From the NCBI RefSeq assembly GCF_017654505.1, contig NC_054547.1:24929975-24993974 (forward strand): DNA of 64,000 nucleotides, in the 5' to 3' direction. Position 1 is the first letter of the stretch. Every line of letters starts with the position of its first letter. Positions 47,691-58,396 of this stretch are shown piece by piece. A program made the translations under genes and the position numbers. A model generated the notes under the pieces. That model searched no databases. It worked only from the letters and a program-made list of their open reading frames with translations, and had not been told where the DNA came from. The DNA is from Polyodon spathula. Lineage: Eukaryota > Chordata > Actinopteri > Acipenseriformes > Polyodontidae.

Positions 47691-47990
47691 ACCCTGCAAT
47701 TTCCCCTGCTTGTGGTGGGTGTTCAGAGGAGGAATAGGAGAGCAAGAGGAGAGAAATACAACAAAACTAAAACTAAAGTATAGAATCAGTGAAGGCGATT
47801 GCCCTGCTTGACCTGTGTTTGTGTTTGTGCAAAATGTAAAGAGAATACTGGAAGCGGCAAGTCTTTTCCAGGTGAACGCTTATTACATGCATCGAAGTGT
47901 GTTCCTGTTGGTCAGCAGTCCGGCGGGAAACACAGCAGACATCCAGTTTGAAAAAACAGCAAACTTTTTTTTTTGCCAGCAAAAATATAA

Positions 47991-48052
<62 letters not shown>

Positions 48053-48055
48053 ATA
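47690..48055 (+). mobile_element. LTR-like fragment ending in (ATT)n
   Basis: Contains AGTGAAGGCGATTGCCCTGC, matching AGTGAAGGTGATTGCCCAGC in the solo LTR at 23468. This is followed by a purine-rich leader-like stretch and a long (ATT)n. No clean ends. Confidence 0.5.
47993..48051. repeat. (ATT)n microsatellite
   Basis: About 20 ATT units. Frames reading Ile or Tyr repeats are artefacts. Confidence 0.97.
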
Positions 48056-48096
48056 ATAATATCAATAATAATATCAATAATTAAAACCATTGTGTA

Positions 48097-49060
48097 CTCA
48101 CCATTGTGGGAACTAGTGTTATACTCTTCTCGTTTCTCCAAGTGGTGGTCATCATTGAGAAAACCTGTTCTTTATGAGCATTGCTGCATGGTATGGAGGA
48201 TATGTAGGAGCTGATTTTCTTCATGTTCTTGAAGTTTCTCTGGGCTTTGCTGAAAAGTTTCAGGTACCTCTCCTCACTGCTCTGGCAATCCTTCATCTCA
48301 GGGGAGGATATAACGCTTTCACAATGCAGAATTCTTCGTACAGCGCGTCCATGTCAATCTCTTTAAGACTGCATGCCTAAACGCCATCGCAAAATCCTTC
48401 AAATAGCACAGCATTTGCAAGGGCTAATTTTGACACTTTGTTGTGAAAGCTGTTTTCAGACATATCTGTCACTCAAGTACTTCTCAAGTACTCCTTGGCT
48501 TTTTCCATAAAAATTAAAGTGTCACTCTCATTTTCCTGCCACATCTGGTGTTAAATGTGTCAGTCTATCATTCACCGCAAACCCAAAAAACTTGTCCCGA
48601 ATCCTTCTCTCCAGTTTCCTATTCATGTGACTCATCAGCTCATACGAGAGGACGCTGAACGACTTGGCTTCTAAAGCTTCAATACAGTCAAGGAATATTC
48701 AGAGCATGGCTAAGAAAAAGAAAACAAAGCTCAGCCACTTCATTGCAATCCCCTCGTCCTCAAAGCATTTCCACAGTATTTTGGGGCACTCATTGTAGAT
48801 TTCTTTATCAACTTTTGTGCTGCAAACGATACTATCACTTTTGAGGCGATGGTGACAATTTAAAAAAAGAGCCCAATGATGATGCACTGCGAATGTTCAA
48901 TTTGTGCTTTAACGACAAAATGTGCTGATTCAGATCTCTCTTTCCATGGTGGCTGACATCAATATCACATCGGCACAAGCGGCAGAATGCATGATGCTCT
49001 CCCTTCCTTTTACCTATGAAATCATATTCTTTTGACTATTCTTAACTGAACGACGTCTTT
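48097..49060 (-). pseudogene. BED-finger hAT transposase remnant
   Basis: On the - strand, from about 49010 down, the sequence reads HHAFCRLCRCDIDVSHHGKR and, a few residues later, HILSLKHK, which fits a BED-type zinc finger (Cys2-His2). Near the 3' end (about 48190-48140) it reads NAHKEQVFSMMTTTWRNEK, matching the hAT C-terminal dimerisation region. Between them are stops and frame changes (for example CIEALEAKSFSVLSYELMSH, an open piece near 48650), so the copy is dead. The length is far below a complete hAT transposase, implying internal deletion. Confidence 0.75.
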
Positions 49061-49229
49061 CACTTTCATTTTGAATTGAGTGTGTGAATTTGAAACTGAT
49101 GAAGAAGACAATGGCTCTATGTTACGTGACGCAAGCAACAGATGGTGGCATGATAAGGATGCGATCAGATAGGATCTTTGCATCCATTCACATGACCAAT
49201 ATAATTGTGAGATTAAATAAATGACACAT

Positions 49230-49732
49230 TGTGGCAAAGTGTCCCGCCCCTGTGTGTATTTTGTGTTGAATGTTGTGTTAATGTTGGTGTATAGTCATTG
49301 GTACACAGGATATAAACGGGCCTGTGTAACACGAGTGTTTAAAATGTATATTTGTATTTAGGCACAAGGATTGCACAGCACTTCACGTGCAAGTAAAATG
49401 TAATAATATGTGAGCACAGGGAATTGCACTTTATTAATTCACATACAGTTGTACCACAACTCCAACTGAATGATGATTAGCAATCGAGTACTCAGTACAG
49501 CTGCATAAAAGTACTAAACGTAAATATATAACGTTGTTTTGACTCGCCATGTTTGTCTGTTAGTGCACTGTTGCTTTAAGTGTTAGTTTTGTTTGTCTAT
49601 TTATTTTGGCGTCAAGTGCCGTGTTCTGGTTTTTGTACTGTTTTATAATAATAAACCGCACAGCAGCGCATCCATTTATCATTTCATCTCGCAGTGCTGT
49701 GTGATGTCCCCACAACAGCCGTCTTTCTAACA
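49230..49732 (+). mobile_element. Solo LTR (503 bp), same family as 10427
   Basis: Begins TGTGGCAAAGTGTCCC and ends GTCTTTCTAACA. The flanks are CACAT and TACAT, one mismatch. GGATATAAACGGG near 49309 is the TATA-like box and ATAATAATAAACC near 49647 the polyadenylation region. It shares ATGTTGGTGTATAGTCATTG and the start with the solo LTR at 10427. Confidence 0.78.
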
Positions 49733-49784
49733 TACATATATTAACCAATGAAGACAAACAATATAACATTTAATTGCAGTTCTT

Positions 49785-50860
49785 AAGGGCCGTTCACACT
49801 GGACGCTGCTCATCAGTAGCAATTGTTTTCAATGAAGGCGGTCATGCGCAAAGGCGCTTAGGAGATAAAATATTTTCCACTTTCACTGCCCCACGCCATG
49901 ACATAAACTACCAGCAACCAATCAGGGGAAAGTAGGATGGTCCTTTGCAAGGAAGAAAAAAAAAAGTACAATGGAGGAAAAGTTTGTGGTTCTGATTTTC
50001 CAGAGATGTATCTGTCTTCATCAAACCGGAGCGCCTGTATGAGCCATGATATTCTCTGTACCTTTTTCTTTTCTTGATGATGTCATGGACCCACAGCGAT
50101 CTTACATTTTTTTTTTCTTTTTCCAGTAGAGCAGGCCGATCGCAATTACCTTTTTTGTTTGTTGCTCACTGTTCCAGGCGGTGGCGACGCATACGGGGGT
50201 AGTGGGCAGGCCTGGTCACGTGCCTCCCAGATTTCTGCCAGGCAGTGGCTTAGCCACTGTGTTACAGAAAAAACTGCTGAAAAGGTGTTTTTTTTGATGG
50301 CCTCAACACGCTTCAATCAGTACCCCTTTCAATTAGTATACACATGAACTGCCATTCACAACTGACCAATAACATGCTTGCTGTCTGCCAAAGTGCACAT
50401 TTCAAATTTTTGTTTGTGATTGGGCTATTTACAGTCATTCTGAGAGGTTCAACCTTGAACTCTTCTGATTGGACAATACACACAGCTTTTACACTTTACA
50501 GTCCAAATGGAAGCGCAACGTGACGTAACACTGAGTGAGAGACATGAAGTATGGCCTGACAGCGGTAGGGGAAAGAAAAACATAATTAAAAAATTAGCTA
50601 TTTGTTTTGGTTGTCCTAATTTGTCTAAACAGTTGATGAACCATCTGAAGACAACAAGATAGCTAGCATTTATATATAGTTATTTTTATTATCATGATGT
50701 GAAATGTTAAAATGTTAAAAGTTCAAGTATTTGCTTTGTATTTCCTTTTTTGTTTTTAATCGGAAGTGTTCTAAACTGAATCTTTTCTTTTTTTTTTTTT
50801 AAAGTTGAACAAAACACTCAACAAAACAAATAACAGTGCCCAAAACAAATACACACAAAC
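49785..50860. other. No gene recognised; possible transposon end at 49788
   Basis: GGGCCGTTCACACTGGACGC at 49788 resembles a DNA-transposon terminus. No matching inverted end was located. The rest is unassigned. Confidence 0.35.
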
Positions 50861-51816
50861 AAATGGTGGCTGATTTTCTGCATTTTTGCACATGTTTCTT
50901 GTTGAATTTGGTCAGATCTTTTTGTGGGTTGTAGTAGTATATAGAAGGAGTCTGAGAGAAAAAATGACACCAAAGTTTGGTGGTTCTTTCATTAATTTGG
51001 TGTGCAAGGGAATCAAACATACAATCTTCCAGTGTGAAAAAGTTATCCAAATGGAGAAAGTTTGATAATACTGAATCTTCCCAGGAGTGGCTGTCCTGGC
51101 AAAATCTCTCCAAGAGCAAGGCGTAAAATCATCCAGGAAGTCACAAAGAACCCTAGAACAACATCCAGGGATTTGCAGGCCTCTCTCGCCTCGGCTAAGG
51201 TCAGTGTTCATGACTCCACCATCAGAAAATCACTGGGCAAAAATGGGATTCATGGCAGAGTAGCAAGGAGGAAACCACCGCTAACTACAATGTTCTATGG
51301 ACAGATGAGTCAAAAGTGAAAAGGTCAAGTTGCATCAGGACCTGGATTATTTGCCATCATTGAAGGAACCATGAATTCTGTCCTGTATCTCAGGATTCTA
51401 CAGGAGAATGTCAGGCCATCTGTCCGTGAGCTGAAGCTGGAGCAAAAATGCTTGAAAACCCACACATGTCACTGAGTTGAAGCAGTTCTGCATGAAGGAG
51501 TGGGCCAGAATTCCTCCACGGCGCTGTGAGAGACTGATCAATAACTACAGGAAGCGTTTGATTGCAGTTATTGCTGCTAGAGGTGGCGTAACCAGTTATT
51601 GAGTGTAAGGGGATGATTACTTTTTCACACGGGGGCATTGGGTGTTGCGTAACTTAAATAAATGAAATAAGTATTAATATTTTGTGTTATTTGTTCACTC
51701 AGGGTCCCTTTTATCTAATATTAGATTTTGGTGGAGGATCTGATAACATTCAGTGTCGAAAATATGGAAAAATGCAGAAAATCATACAGGGGCAAATACT
51801 TTTTCACGGCACTGTA
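50860..51816 (+). mobile_element. Tc1/mariner remnant, internally deleted
   Basis: The right end reads TTTTTCACGGCACTGTA to a TA. The left end is truncated, entering at GATTTTCTGCATTTTT (which pairs with the right subterminal region near 51775). Transposase pieces: RSGCPGKISPRARRKIIQEV, TTSRDLQASL, IHGRVARRKPPLT. A deletion and frame change then jump to a WTDES-type first catalytic motif near 51300. Most of the catalytic core before the final GFD-like C-terminal part is missing. Confidence 0.82.
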
Positions 51817-51839
51817 TATGTAGTGGTGCCGGGATTCAA

Positions 51840-51924
51840 TTACTAATTAATTATTGCTCACATTGTAATAAATATTTTATCTGCACGTGAAGTGAAGTGC
51901 AATCCTTGTGCCTAAATACAAATA
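51840..51924 (-). mobile_element. Inverted fragment of the 49230 LTR, cut by a Tc1 insertion
   Basis: GTGCAATCCTTGTGCCTAAA and TTATCTGCACGTGAAG are the reverse complement of ~49350-49425. The fragment stops exactly where the next Tc1-type element starts (51925). Confidence 0.65.
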
Positions 51925-53335
51925 TACACTGAATAAAAATATAAACGCAACATGTAAAGTGTTGGTCCCATGTTTCATGAGCTGAAATAAAAGATCCCAG
52001 AAATTTTCCATGCACAAAAAAAGCTTTTTTCATGCACAAATTTGTTTACATCCCTGTTAGTGAGCATTTCTCCTTTACAAAGATAATCCATCCACCTGAC
52101 AGGTGTGGCATATCAAGAAGCTGATTAAACAGCATGATCATTATACAGGTGCAACTTGTGCTGGGGACAATAAAAGGCCACTCTCAAATGAGCAGTTTTG
52201 TCACACAACACAATGCTACAGATGTCTCAAGTTCTGGGGGAGCATGCAATTGGCATGCTGACTGCAGGAATGTCCACCAGAGCTATTGCCAGAGAATTGA
52301 ATGATCATTTCTCTACCATAAGCCGCCTCCAACATTGTTTTAGAGAATTTGGCAGTACGTCCAACCGGCCTCTTAACCGCAGACCACGTTTAACCACGCC
52401 AGCCCAGGACCTCCACATCTGGCTTCTTCACCTGCGGGATCGTCTGAGACCAGCCACTCGGACAGCTGATTAAACTGTGGGTTTGCACAACCGAAGAATT
52501 TCTGCACAAACTGTCAGAAACCGTCTCAGGGAAGCTTATCTGCGCTCATCGTCCTCATCAGGGTCTTGACCTGACTGCAGTTCGGCGTCGTAACAGACTT
52601 CAGTGGGCAAATGCTCATCTTCGATGGCAACTGGCACGTTGGAGAAGTGTACTCTTCACGGATGAATCCCGGTTTCAACTGTATCGGGCAGATGGCAGAC
52701 AGCATGTATGGTGTTATGTGCGTGAATAGTTTGCTGATGTCAATCTTATGAACAGAGTGCCCCATGGTGGATGTGGGGTTATGGTATGGGCAGGTATAAG
52801 CTATGGACAACGAACACAATTGCATTTTATCGATGGCAATTTGAATGCACAGAGATACCGTGACGAGATCCTGTGGCCCATTGTCGTGCCATTCATCCGC
52901 CGCCATCACCTCATGTTTCAGCATTCTTCCAGTTCTTCCATGGCCTGCATACTCACCAGACATGTCACCCATTGAGCATGTTTGGGATGCTCTGGATCAA
53001 CATGTACGACAGTGTGTTCCAGTTCCCAGCAATATCCAGCAACTCCACACAGCCATTGAAGAAGAGTGGGACAACATTCCACAGGCCACAATCAACAGCC
53101 TGATCAACTCTATGCGAAGGAAGGAGATGTGTCGCACTGCATGAGGCAAATGGTGGTCACACCAGATACTGTCTGGTTTTCTGATCCACGCCCCTACCTT
53201 TTTTTTAAGGTATCTGTGACCAACAGATGCATATCTGTATTCCCAGTCATGTGAAATCCATAGATTAGGGCCTAGAATTTATTTCAATTAACTGATTTCC
53301 TTATATGAACTGTAACTTTGGTATCCTATTAAAGA
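51925..53335 (+). mobile_element. Second Tc1-type element, catalytic-core deletion
   Basis: Left terminus TACACTGAATAAAAATATAAACG is the known start of a widespread fish Tc1-like family. The right end is lost after CCTTATATGAACTGTAACT. The transposase is recognisable: EHAIGMLTAGMSTRAIAREL, a VLFTDESRFQLY first catalytic segment (about 52650), GGCGVMVWAGISYG, then HHLMFQH. Directly after this the sequence skips to LPWPAYSPDMSPIEHVWDAL, so the stretch that should hold the second catalytic aspartate is deleted near 52925. Several in-frame stops add to the inactivation. Confidence 0.85.
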
Positions 53336-53878
53336 CTTCTTCCTTAGCAACATACTTTTGTCACCCTCTCTTTGCTCAAAACAAACTGTGTTCTATATGT
53401 TCTCTGTCACCCACAGGAAAAGGAAAAAACCCCAATAATTCAAAAACAAACAAGTACATGCACATATAAAAGGCTTTCATCATCACACAACAATAAGTAA
53501 ACAAAGTTTACAAGAAACGCATTCAATATAGCTTTGCTGTACCCTGTGTATGTTTGTTTTTATGCACAATTGTGATTATTTTCATATTTGTAGTCACACA
53601 TCAGCTGGGGAATACATCACTTTTACAAGGAGAAAGAGAATTACAGTCATTCTCTTATTTTTTGTTCTTGGAACACATCATTAATTTCAGCCAGAGCCTC
53701 AGAATTGTTGCAGGTTGTTGAATTGATACACTATGACAACGATAAATGATCATTCTTTTGGAAAACTTGCAAAGTTGAGAAATGTATTCCATCTAATTTC
53801 TTCTAGGTGACTGAATGTTTGAAGTTATGGATAAAAGTGCTTATGTATGTATATATTTATTCTTCATGATCTTTCCAG
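53336..53878. other. No gene recognised
   Basis: Presumably intron or upstream flank of the kelch pseudogene. No BTB-encoding exon is seen here. Confidence 0.4.
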
Positions 53879-54291
53879 TTCCTGCGGATGGTTGATGCCT
53901 GCGCAAATTTTCTCACCAAAGCTCTGCATCCTGATAACTGCGTCGGAATTCTGGAGCTGGCTGACACTCACTCAATGGATACCCTGAGAACACGGGTTCA
54001 GAACCATCTCATCCAGAACTTCCCATAGGTTGTCACCTATGAAGAGATCCTCGACCTCCCAGAAGAAATTTTCTGTAATATCCTGATGAGCTGAGCATGA
54101 CTGAGGAAGAGCAGGTGTTTGAGACTGTCATGAGCTGGTTCCAATCCAGAGAGAATGAAAGGCTGTCACTCTTACCACACATCCTGAAGCACTTTGTGGA
54201 GAAGGTTGAAGGGGACGAGCTGATCCAGAAATGTCCCAAAGTCTTCCCTCTCCTGCAGGAGGCAAGGATGTACAATCTGTCAGGCAATGAG
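53879..54291 (+). pseudogene. Kelch-like pseudogene, BACK-domain exon
   Basis: Acceptor TGATCTTTCCAG, donor GAG|GTAGGT. Reads [36 protein letters not shown], then NFP-stop-VVTYEEILDLP (TAG at 54026-54028, where relatives have a residue such as Gln). One base is missing near 54078-54085, before [19 protein letters not shown], so the second half is in another frame. The exon is 413 bases; restoring one base would make it a multiple of three. Confidence 0.88.
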
Positions 54292-55136
54292 GTAGGTGTG
54301 GCACTCTCTTCAATAATATCATGAAGATTTAAGTGATCGAAATTGATTTTATGCAAATCAAATTCACAAAATCTTAAAAGTGTATCTGCCAATCAAATTT
54401 ATTGATGTCGTTGGTGGCCCATGTGTAATCTGGTTAACAGTTTTACAATGCATCTCTTCCAGCAGGTACTCAGTTAAAGATCAAAGTTCAGAGCAAATAT
54501 AAGAGAACAGTGATTGCTGGATTCTGCTTTTTATTAAAACTCAAAAAACCAATATGGCAAAGCAGCTGATGGTCAGGCAAGGCAGTAAGCAAACTCAAAA
54601 CACTGTAGATTAAAGGATTGGGTTTAAAAAAAATAAATCAAACGTTAACATAGATAAAACAAGGCTTTCTCTTTTAGAAGCAAAATATGACTTTATACAT
54701 GTGGCCAGGCTAAATTGGCAATTGCAATTATCCAATTTAGCCTGGCCAATTAGGACAAGGCTTCTAAAACTAATACATTTTCACATATATGGTTGGCCAG
54801 TCCAATCACAGAGGATGTTGAATAGATGTACTGTAGATGAGTTTATAATGAGTTTTACCAGAAGAAATATGTATTTATTAACACATATTTATAATGTGCC
54901 GGGCCTATGGCCTGCCACAGTCAGTCACAAACAACAGGACTGGGTGAAGGATCAGTGGATATTACACCACTGAATTCTGGGATTTCAAACTGTGCACAAG
55001 TTTGTTGTTTTTCCTTCATTGTATCTGTAGCAGTGGTTTTAATACAGTATTGTACTTTTTCAATGTGATGATGGTGGATGTTTGCTTTGGCTGCTCTGTG
55101 ACTGAGCCACGGTTTCATGCTGTTTGCTAATTGCAG

Positions 55137-55374
55137 ATTATTTCTGAGTCGACAAAGCCAAGGGTGCAGGAATTCCATTCCGAAGAGTTCATTATTATCA
55201 GAGGCTGTACTAAAGACTAAAGGTTTGTGTCGGAGGAGACCTGTCTGGATCCGTTGTGGCACAGCCGGCCAGAGGTGGCAAAGCTGCCCATCACAGAGAT
55301 AGAGAAAGAGGCAGAGAACAAGAAGTGGGTGGAGTACGCCTGCATCACATTTATGAATGAAGTGTATATATCAG
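55137..55374 (+). pseudogene. Kelch-like pseudogene, linker and first kelch exon
   Basis: Acceptor GCTAATTGCAG, donor CAG|GTATGC. Opens in phase 0 (IISESTKPRVQEFHSEE...). It is interrupted by TAA at 55218-55220 between TKD and [11 protein letters not shown], then stays in the same frame through [18 protein letters not shown] single substitution could explain the stop. Confidence 0.85.
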
Positions 55375-55539
55375 GTATGCACCACCATTTATGAATGAAG
55401 AGAATCGCTGATATGGGACTCAAGTCAAAGAGATAAACAGTTGAACAGCGTTTACAAGGACAATCCAAAGAGTTTTTACTGTACTTTGTCAGAAAATGTT
55501 TTCACAATCATAGCCAGTCAGAAGCTATTCTTAGTTATG

Positions 55540-55910
55540 AGTGTTGGGGAGTAATGCATTGCTGTACTCTGATTACATTTTTCAGTAATGTGTAACTGTA
55601 ATGGTTCCTTTTTCAGACAGGTAATGAAATGAGATCACAGATTAAATTAAAAAAGGGCTACTACTAATTGCATAACATGGAAATCACAAAGAGCTTCAAC
55701 AGTGCAGGTCAAAGCTTGCATGAAATCACTTTTCATTTCTTGTTAGGAACAGCATCAGAGAAGGGAGTGAGTGGGTTCGATAGCTGGATCTGCAAAGAAT
55801 ATTTCGAGCTGCAGCCTGACCAAACTGAACAAAATATATCTGTAAAATATAATACATGTAATAATTTACTGTAATTGTAACAATGTACTTTTTAAAAGTA
55901 ACTTCCTGAA
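55540..55910. mobile_element. Non-autonomous hAT-like insertion in pseudogene intron
   Basis: Left end GTGTTGGGGAGTAATGCATT and right end AAAAGTAACTTCCTGAACAT correspond to the AGTGTTGGGGAGTAAC.../...GTTACTTCCCCAACACT ends of common fish hAT elements. The interior is non-coding. Target duplication not clear. Confidence 0.55.
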
Positions 55911-56521
55911 CATCCTGTTACTGTAGTTCTCCCCACTTGGCTCATCTTGTTAAGGCACAGCTGTATTGGCCCTAATTATTTAAACTCCCAAAAGACTTGT
56001 TCCCACATATGTCTACTGTAAGGTCTCTGGGTGCTAACGGGTAAAAGGAGGATGTGGTTTGCGACTGTTACACAGGAAATTATACTCTTACTCTCCCTTG
56101 AGAGTTGTATGAGAGAAATGTGTGGTTTAGTATTGCTTCACAAATGCAACACGACAGTAACAATGAAAGAGCTGAAGTCTTGCATGTGGAGCATCCTCCT
56201 TAAAAAAAATCACTTTCTTCTTCTTCTAAAGACCAGATCCTTACAAATAAATAAACAGAATTAAACATCCAACTGTGTATGCTATTCAAACATGCAGAAA
56301 AACAAAAATTGTTACATGTAGGTTGTGATATCCTAACTACTAGGATAAAACAAACAACACACCATTGGGGCTAACTGTGCCTCACTTTCATTCATAAACC
56401 CATCTAGTTGTTAACAACTAATACAAAATAAAGCTTGACTGAAATATTTTTAAAATGGGGGTTTTGTTGTAGGCTGACAGAGTTATGTCTCATATCCTCA
56501 CAGTGTCTGCAATGCTTGCAG

Positions 56522-56724
56522 GTGGAAAGGAGACCCAGCATGACATTTGGAAGAACAATGCCTCTTTGAGCAACTGGATCCAAATCGAGTACCTGAACAC
56601 TGACAGATGGAGGCACAAAATGGCAGTGGTGGGAGGCAAAGTCTACATGATTGGCGGCTTTGACGGGATTCATCGGCAAAACAGTGTGGAAACATATGAC
56701 CCCTTTCATAACTGCTGGACTGAG
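56522..56724 (+). pseudogene. Kelch-like pseudogene, kelch repeat exon
   Basis: Acceptor CAATGCTTGCAG; the split Gly codon joins the previous exon. Reads [20 protein letters not shown] and [14 protein letters not shown] without stops. The nearest GT (GAG|GTGATG) ends the exon in phase 0, whereas the next exon needs two more bases (to give E-V-A). The donor fitting the frame is therefore absent or mutated. Confidence 0.82.
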
Positions 56725-57548
56725 GTGATGACTTGGTGTCTTGCACTGCAAAACTGCACTGCAGACCCTTCAATAAATGGAGTGTTGTCTACAAGCCTAA
56801 ATTAATATAATTGCTGTTAACCTGTGCTGGGGTTGGATGGTGGCTACCCAGAAAGAAACCAGTAAAGCCATAATATGTAACCCGTCATTTTCACCCCTAC
56901 TCATACATTGTTTCATGCACTTTACAGAACATGCATATTTTTTTGTGACCAGGTTTACTTTTTTCAGTACTGCACCATAAATACAGTCTGTTGCTAAGCA
57001 TACTGCGTATAACGTAAAACAAACACTGTTTACAAAGAATGCACTTCTCTACACCCAGCTCACCTGTCAGATGGGACAAGCTCCACAGTTAGAAGCCTGG
57101 GTCAAGTCACAGCAAACAAACACTGTTTTAAGAAATGCCTCAAATCCCAACTCTTGCTATTAGTACTAGACACAGGTAACAGTGTTGGGTTCCAGGACTC
57201 GGAACAAGTAGCGTTCCTACCAGGCTTGTATCACAGTTCCGGATGTGGGATGAGCTGGAATAAAAAAACTGGAATCAAGTCAAATAAGCTGTTCACTTTA
57301 GCAAACTTTAATTACACCTTGCCATCTAGTGGTACAATTGAGAACATACTGCTTTTTGGGTTTTTTTGTTGCTTTAATTGAGTTTCATGCAGATCTATCA
57401 AGCACCACACTGTAACAAAAGAAAGCTGACATTTACTCATGTTACCATATCACTTCCAGGGGTAAAGATAATAAAAGGCATGTCAAATATTCTGTATCTA
57501 TTATCATGATTCTGGCTGTTCTAACTGTCCTTGTCTCATTGTTGACAG

Positions 57549-57767
57549 TGCTTCCCCGCTCATGCTAAACGTGAGCTCCTTTGCTGTGACGAGTTACAAG
57601 AAGAAGCTATATGTGATCGGAGGACGGCCGAATGGCAAACTCGCCACAGATAAGATGCAGTGCTTTGATCCGTCAACTAATAAATGGACTGTAAAGTCCT
57701 TCCTGCCAATCGAGGCCAAGTGCATCAACGCTGTGACCTTCAAGGACCACATCTATGTAGTGGGAAA
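57549..57767 (+). pseudogene. Kelch-like pseudogene, kelch repeat exon with lost donor
   Basis: Acceptor CATTGTTGACAG. Open through [34 protein letters not shown] and [12 protein letters not shown]. Where the donor should be, the sequence is GTGG|GAAAGT instead of GTGG|GTAAGT-like, so the GT is destroyed. Read-through meets TAG within three codons. Confidence 0.82.
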
Positions 57768-58094
57768 GTATTAGCAAGTTTGGCTGGAAACCTAGTACAG
57801 GGCTCATCAATTGACTGTTAAGCTCACAGATATCCCATGGCAGAAAGCCTCTGCCATAGAGTAGAGCAACATGGCAGAAGCAAAGGCAGACAAAGCTTCT
57901 TTCTGCACAAATATTTTCCATATAATCTGTATAATATGATTGCGAACTCCATGTATTGGCTTCACTATTATCAGTCTACTAAAATTAGACACGCATGGAA
58001 ATCCATCCATTGGACTACATGTGAGCCAATGCTGACTTTGAGATCATGTTGTATCATATAATAGACTAATATTGCCTTCCTTTGTTTTCGTAAG

Positions 58095-58396
58095 GTGGTG
58101 CAATGAAAGCCCTCTACTCCTACATCCCTGTGGAAGATTGCTGGAGTCTTGTCACTAGGTTCAGCCACGAGAGAGCCAGCTGCGGGATCGCGGCCTGCAG
58201 CAACAAAATGTTTGTGACGGGTGGCCGGGATGAGAAGAACAAAGTCATTGTGACTGTGCTGTGTTGGAACCCGGCAGCGCAGAAACTTACTGAAGAGTGC
58301 GTGCTCCCCAGGGGCGTCTCTCACCACGGCAGCGTCACCATTCGGAAATCCTACACGCACATACACAGGATCGTGCCTGGAGTGGTTTCAGTCTGA
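58095..58396 (+). pseudogene. Kelch-like pseudogene, last exon
   Basis: Acceptor TTTGTTTTCGTAAG. Reads [49 protein letters not shown] and [12 protein letters not shown], then a short C-terminus to TGA. No lesion in this exon. Confidence 0.85.

Larger units (their letters stand above)
53879..58396 (+). pseudogene. Kelch-like (KLHL) unprocessed pseudogene
   Basis: Exons at 53879-54291 (BACK), 55137-55374, 56522-56724, 57549-~57767 and 58095-58396 encode the BACK domain and kelch repeats in the right order. Family role: substrate adaptor for Cullin-3 ubiquitin ligase. The C-terminal exons ([37 protein letters not shown]) look closest to the KLHL24/KLHL35/KLHL6 group; I cannot decide which. Lesions: TAG in BACK, a one-base deletion in BACK, TAA in the second exon, donor GT changed to GA after the fourth exon, and a donor out of phase after the third. 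No BTB exon is visible within the preceding kilobase, which is occupied by Tc1 elements. The introns are retained, so it is not a retrocopy. Confidence 0.85.

Noticed and set aside
47773..48214. Open frames with poly-Ile or poly-Tyr
   Set aside because: Translation of the (ATT)n microsatellite inside an LTR-like fragment.
54921..55262. A 113-codon - strand frame
   Set aside because: Antisense of a kelch pseudogene exon and intron.
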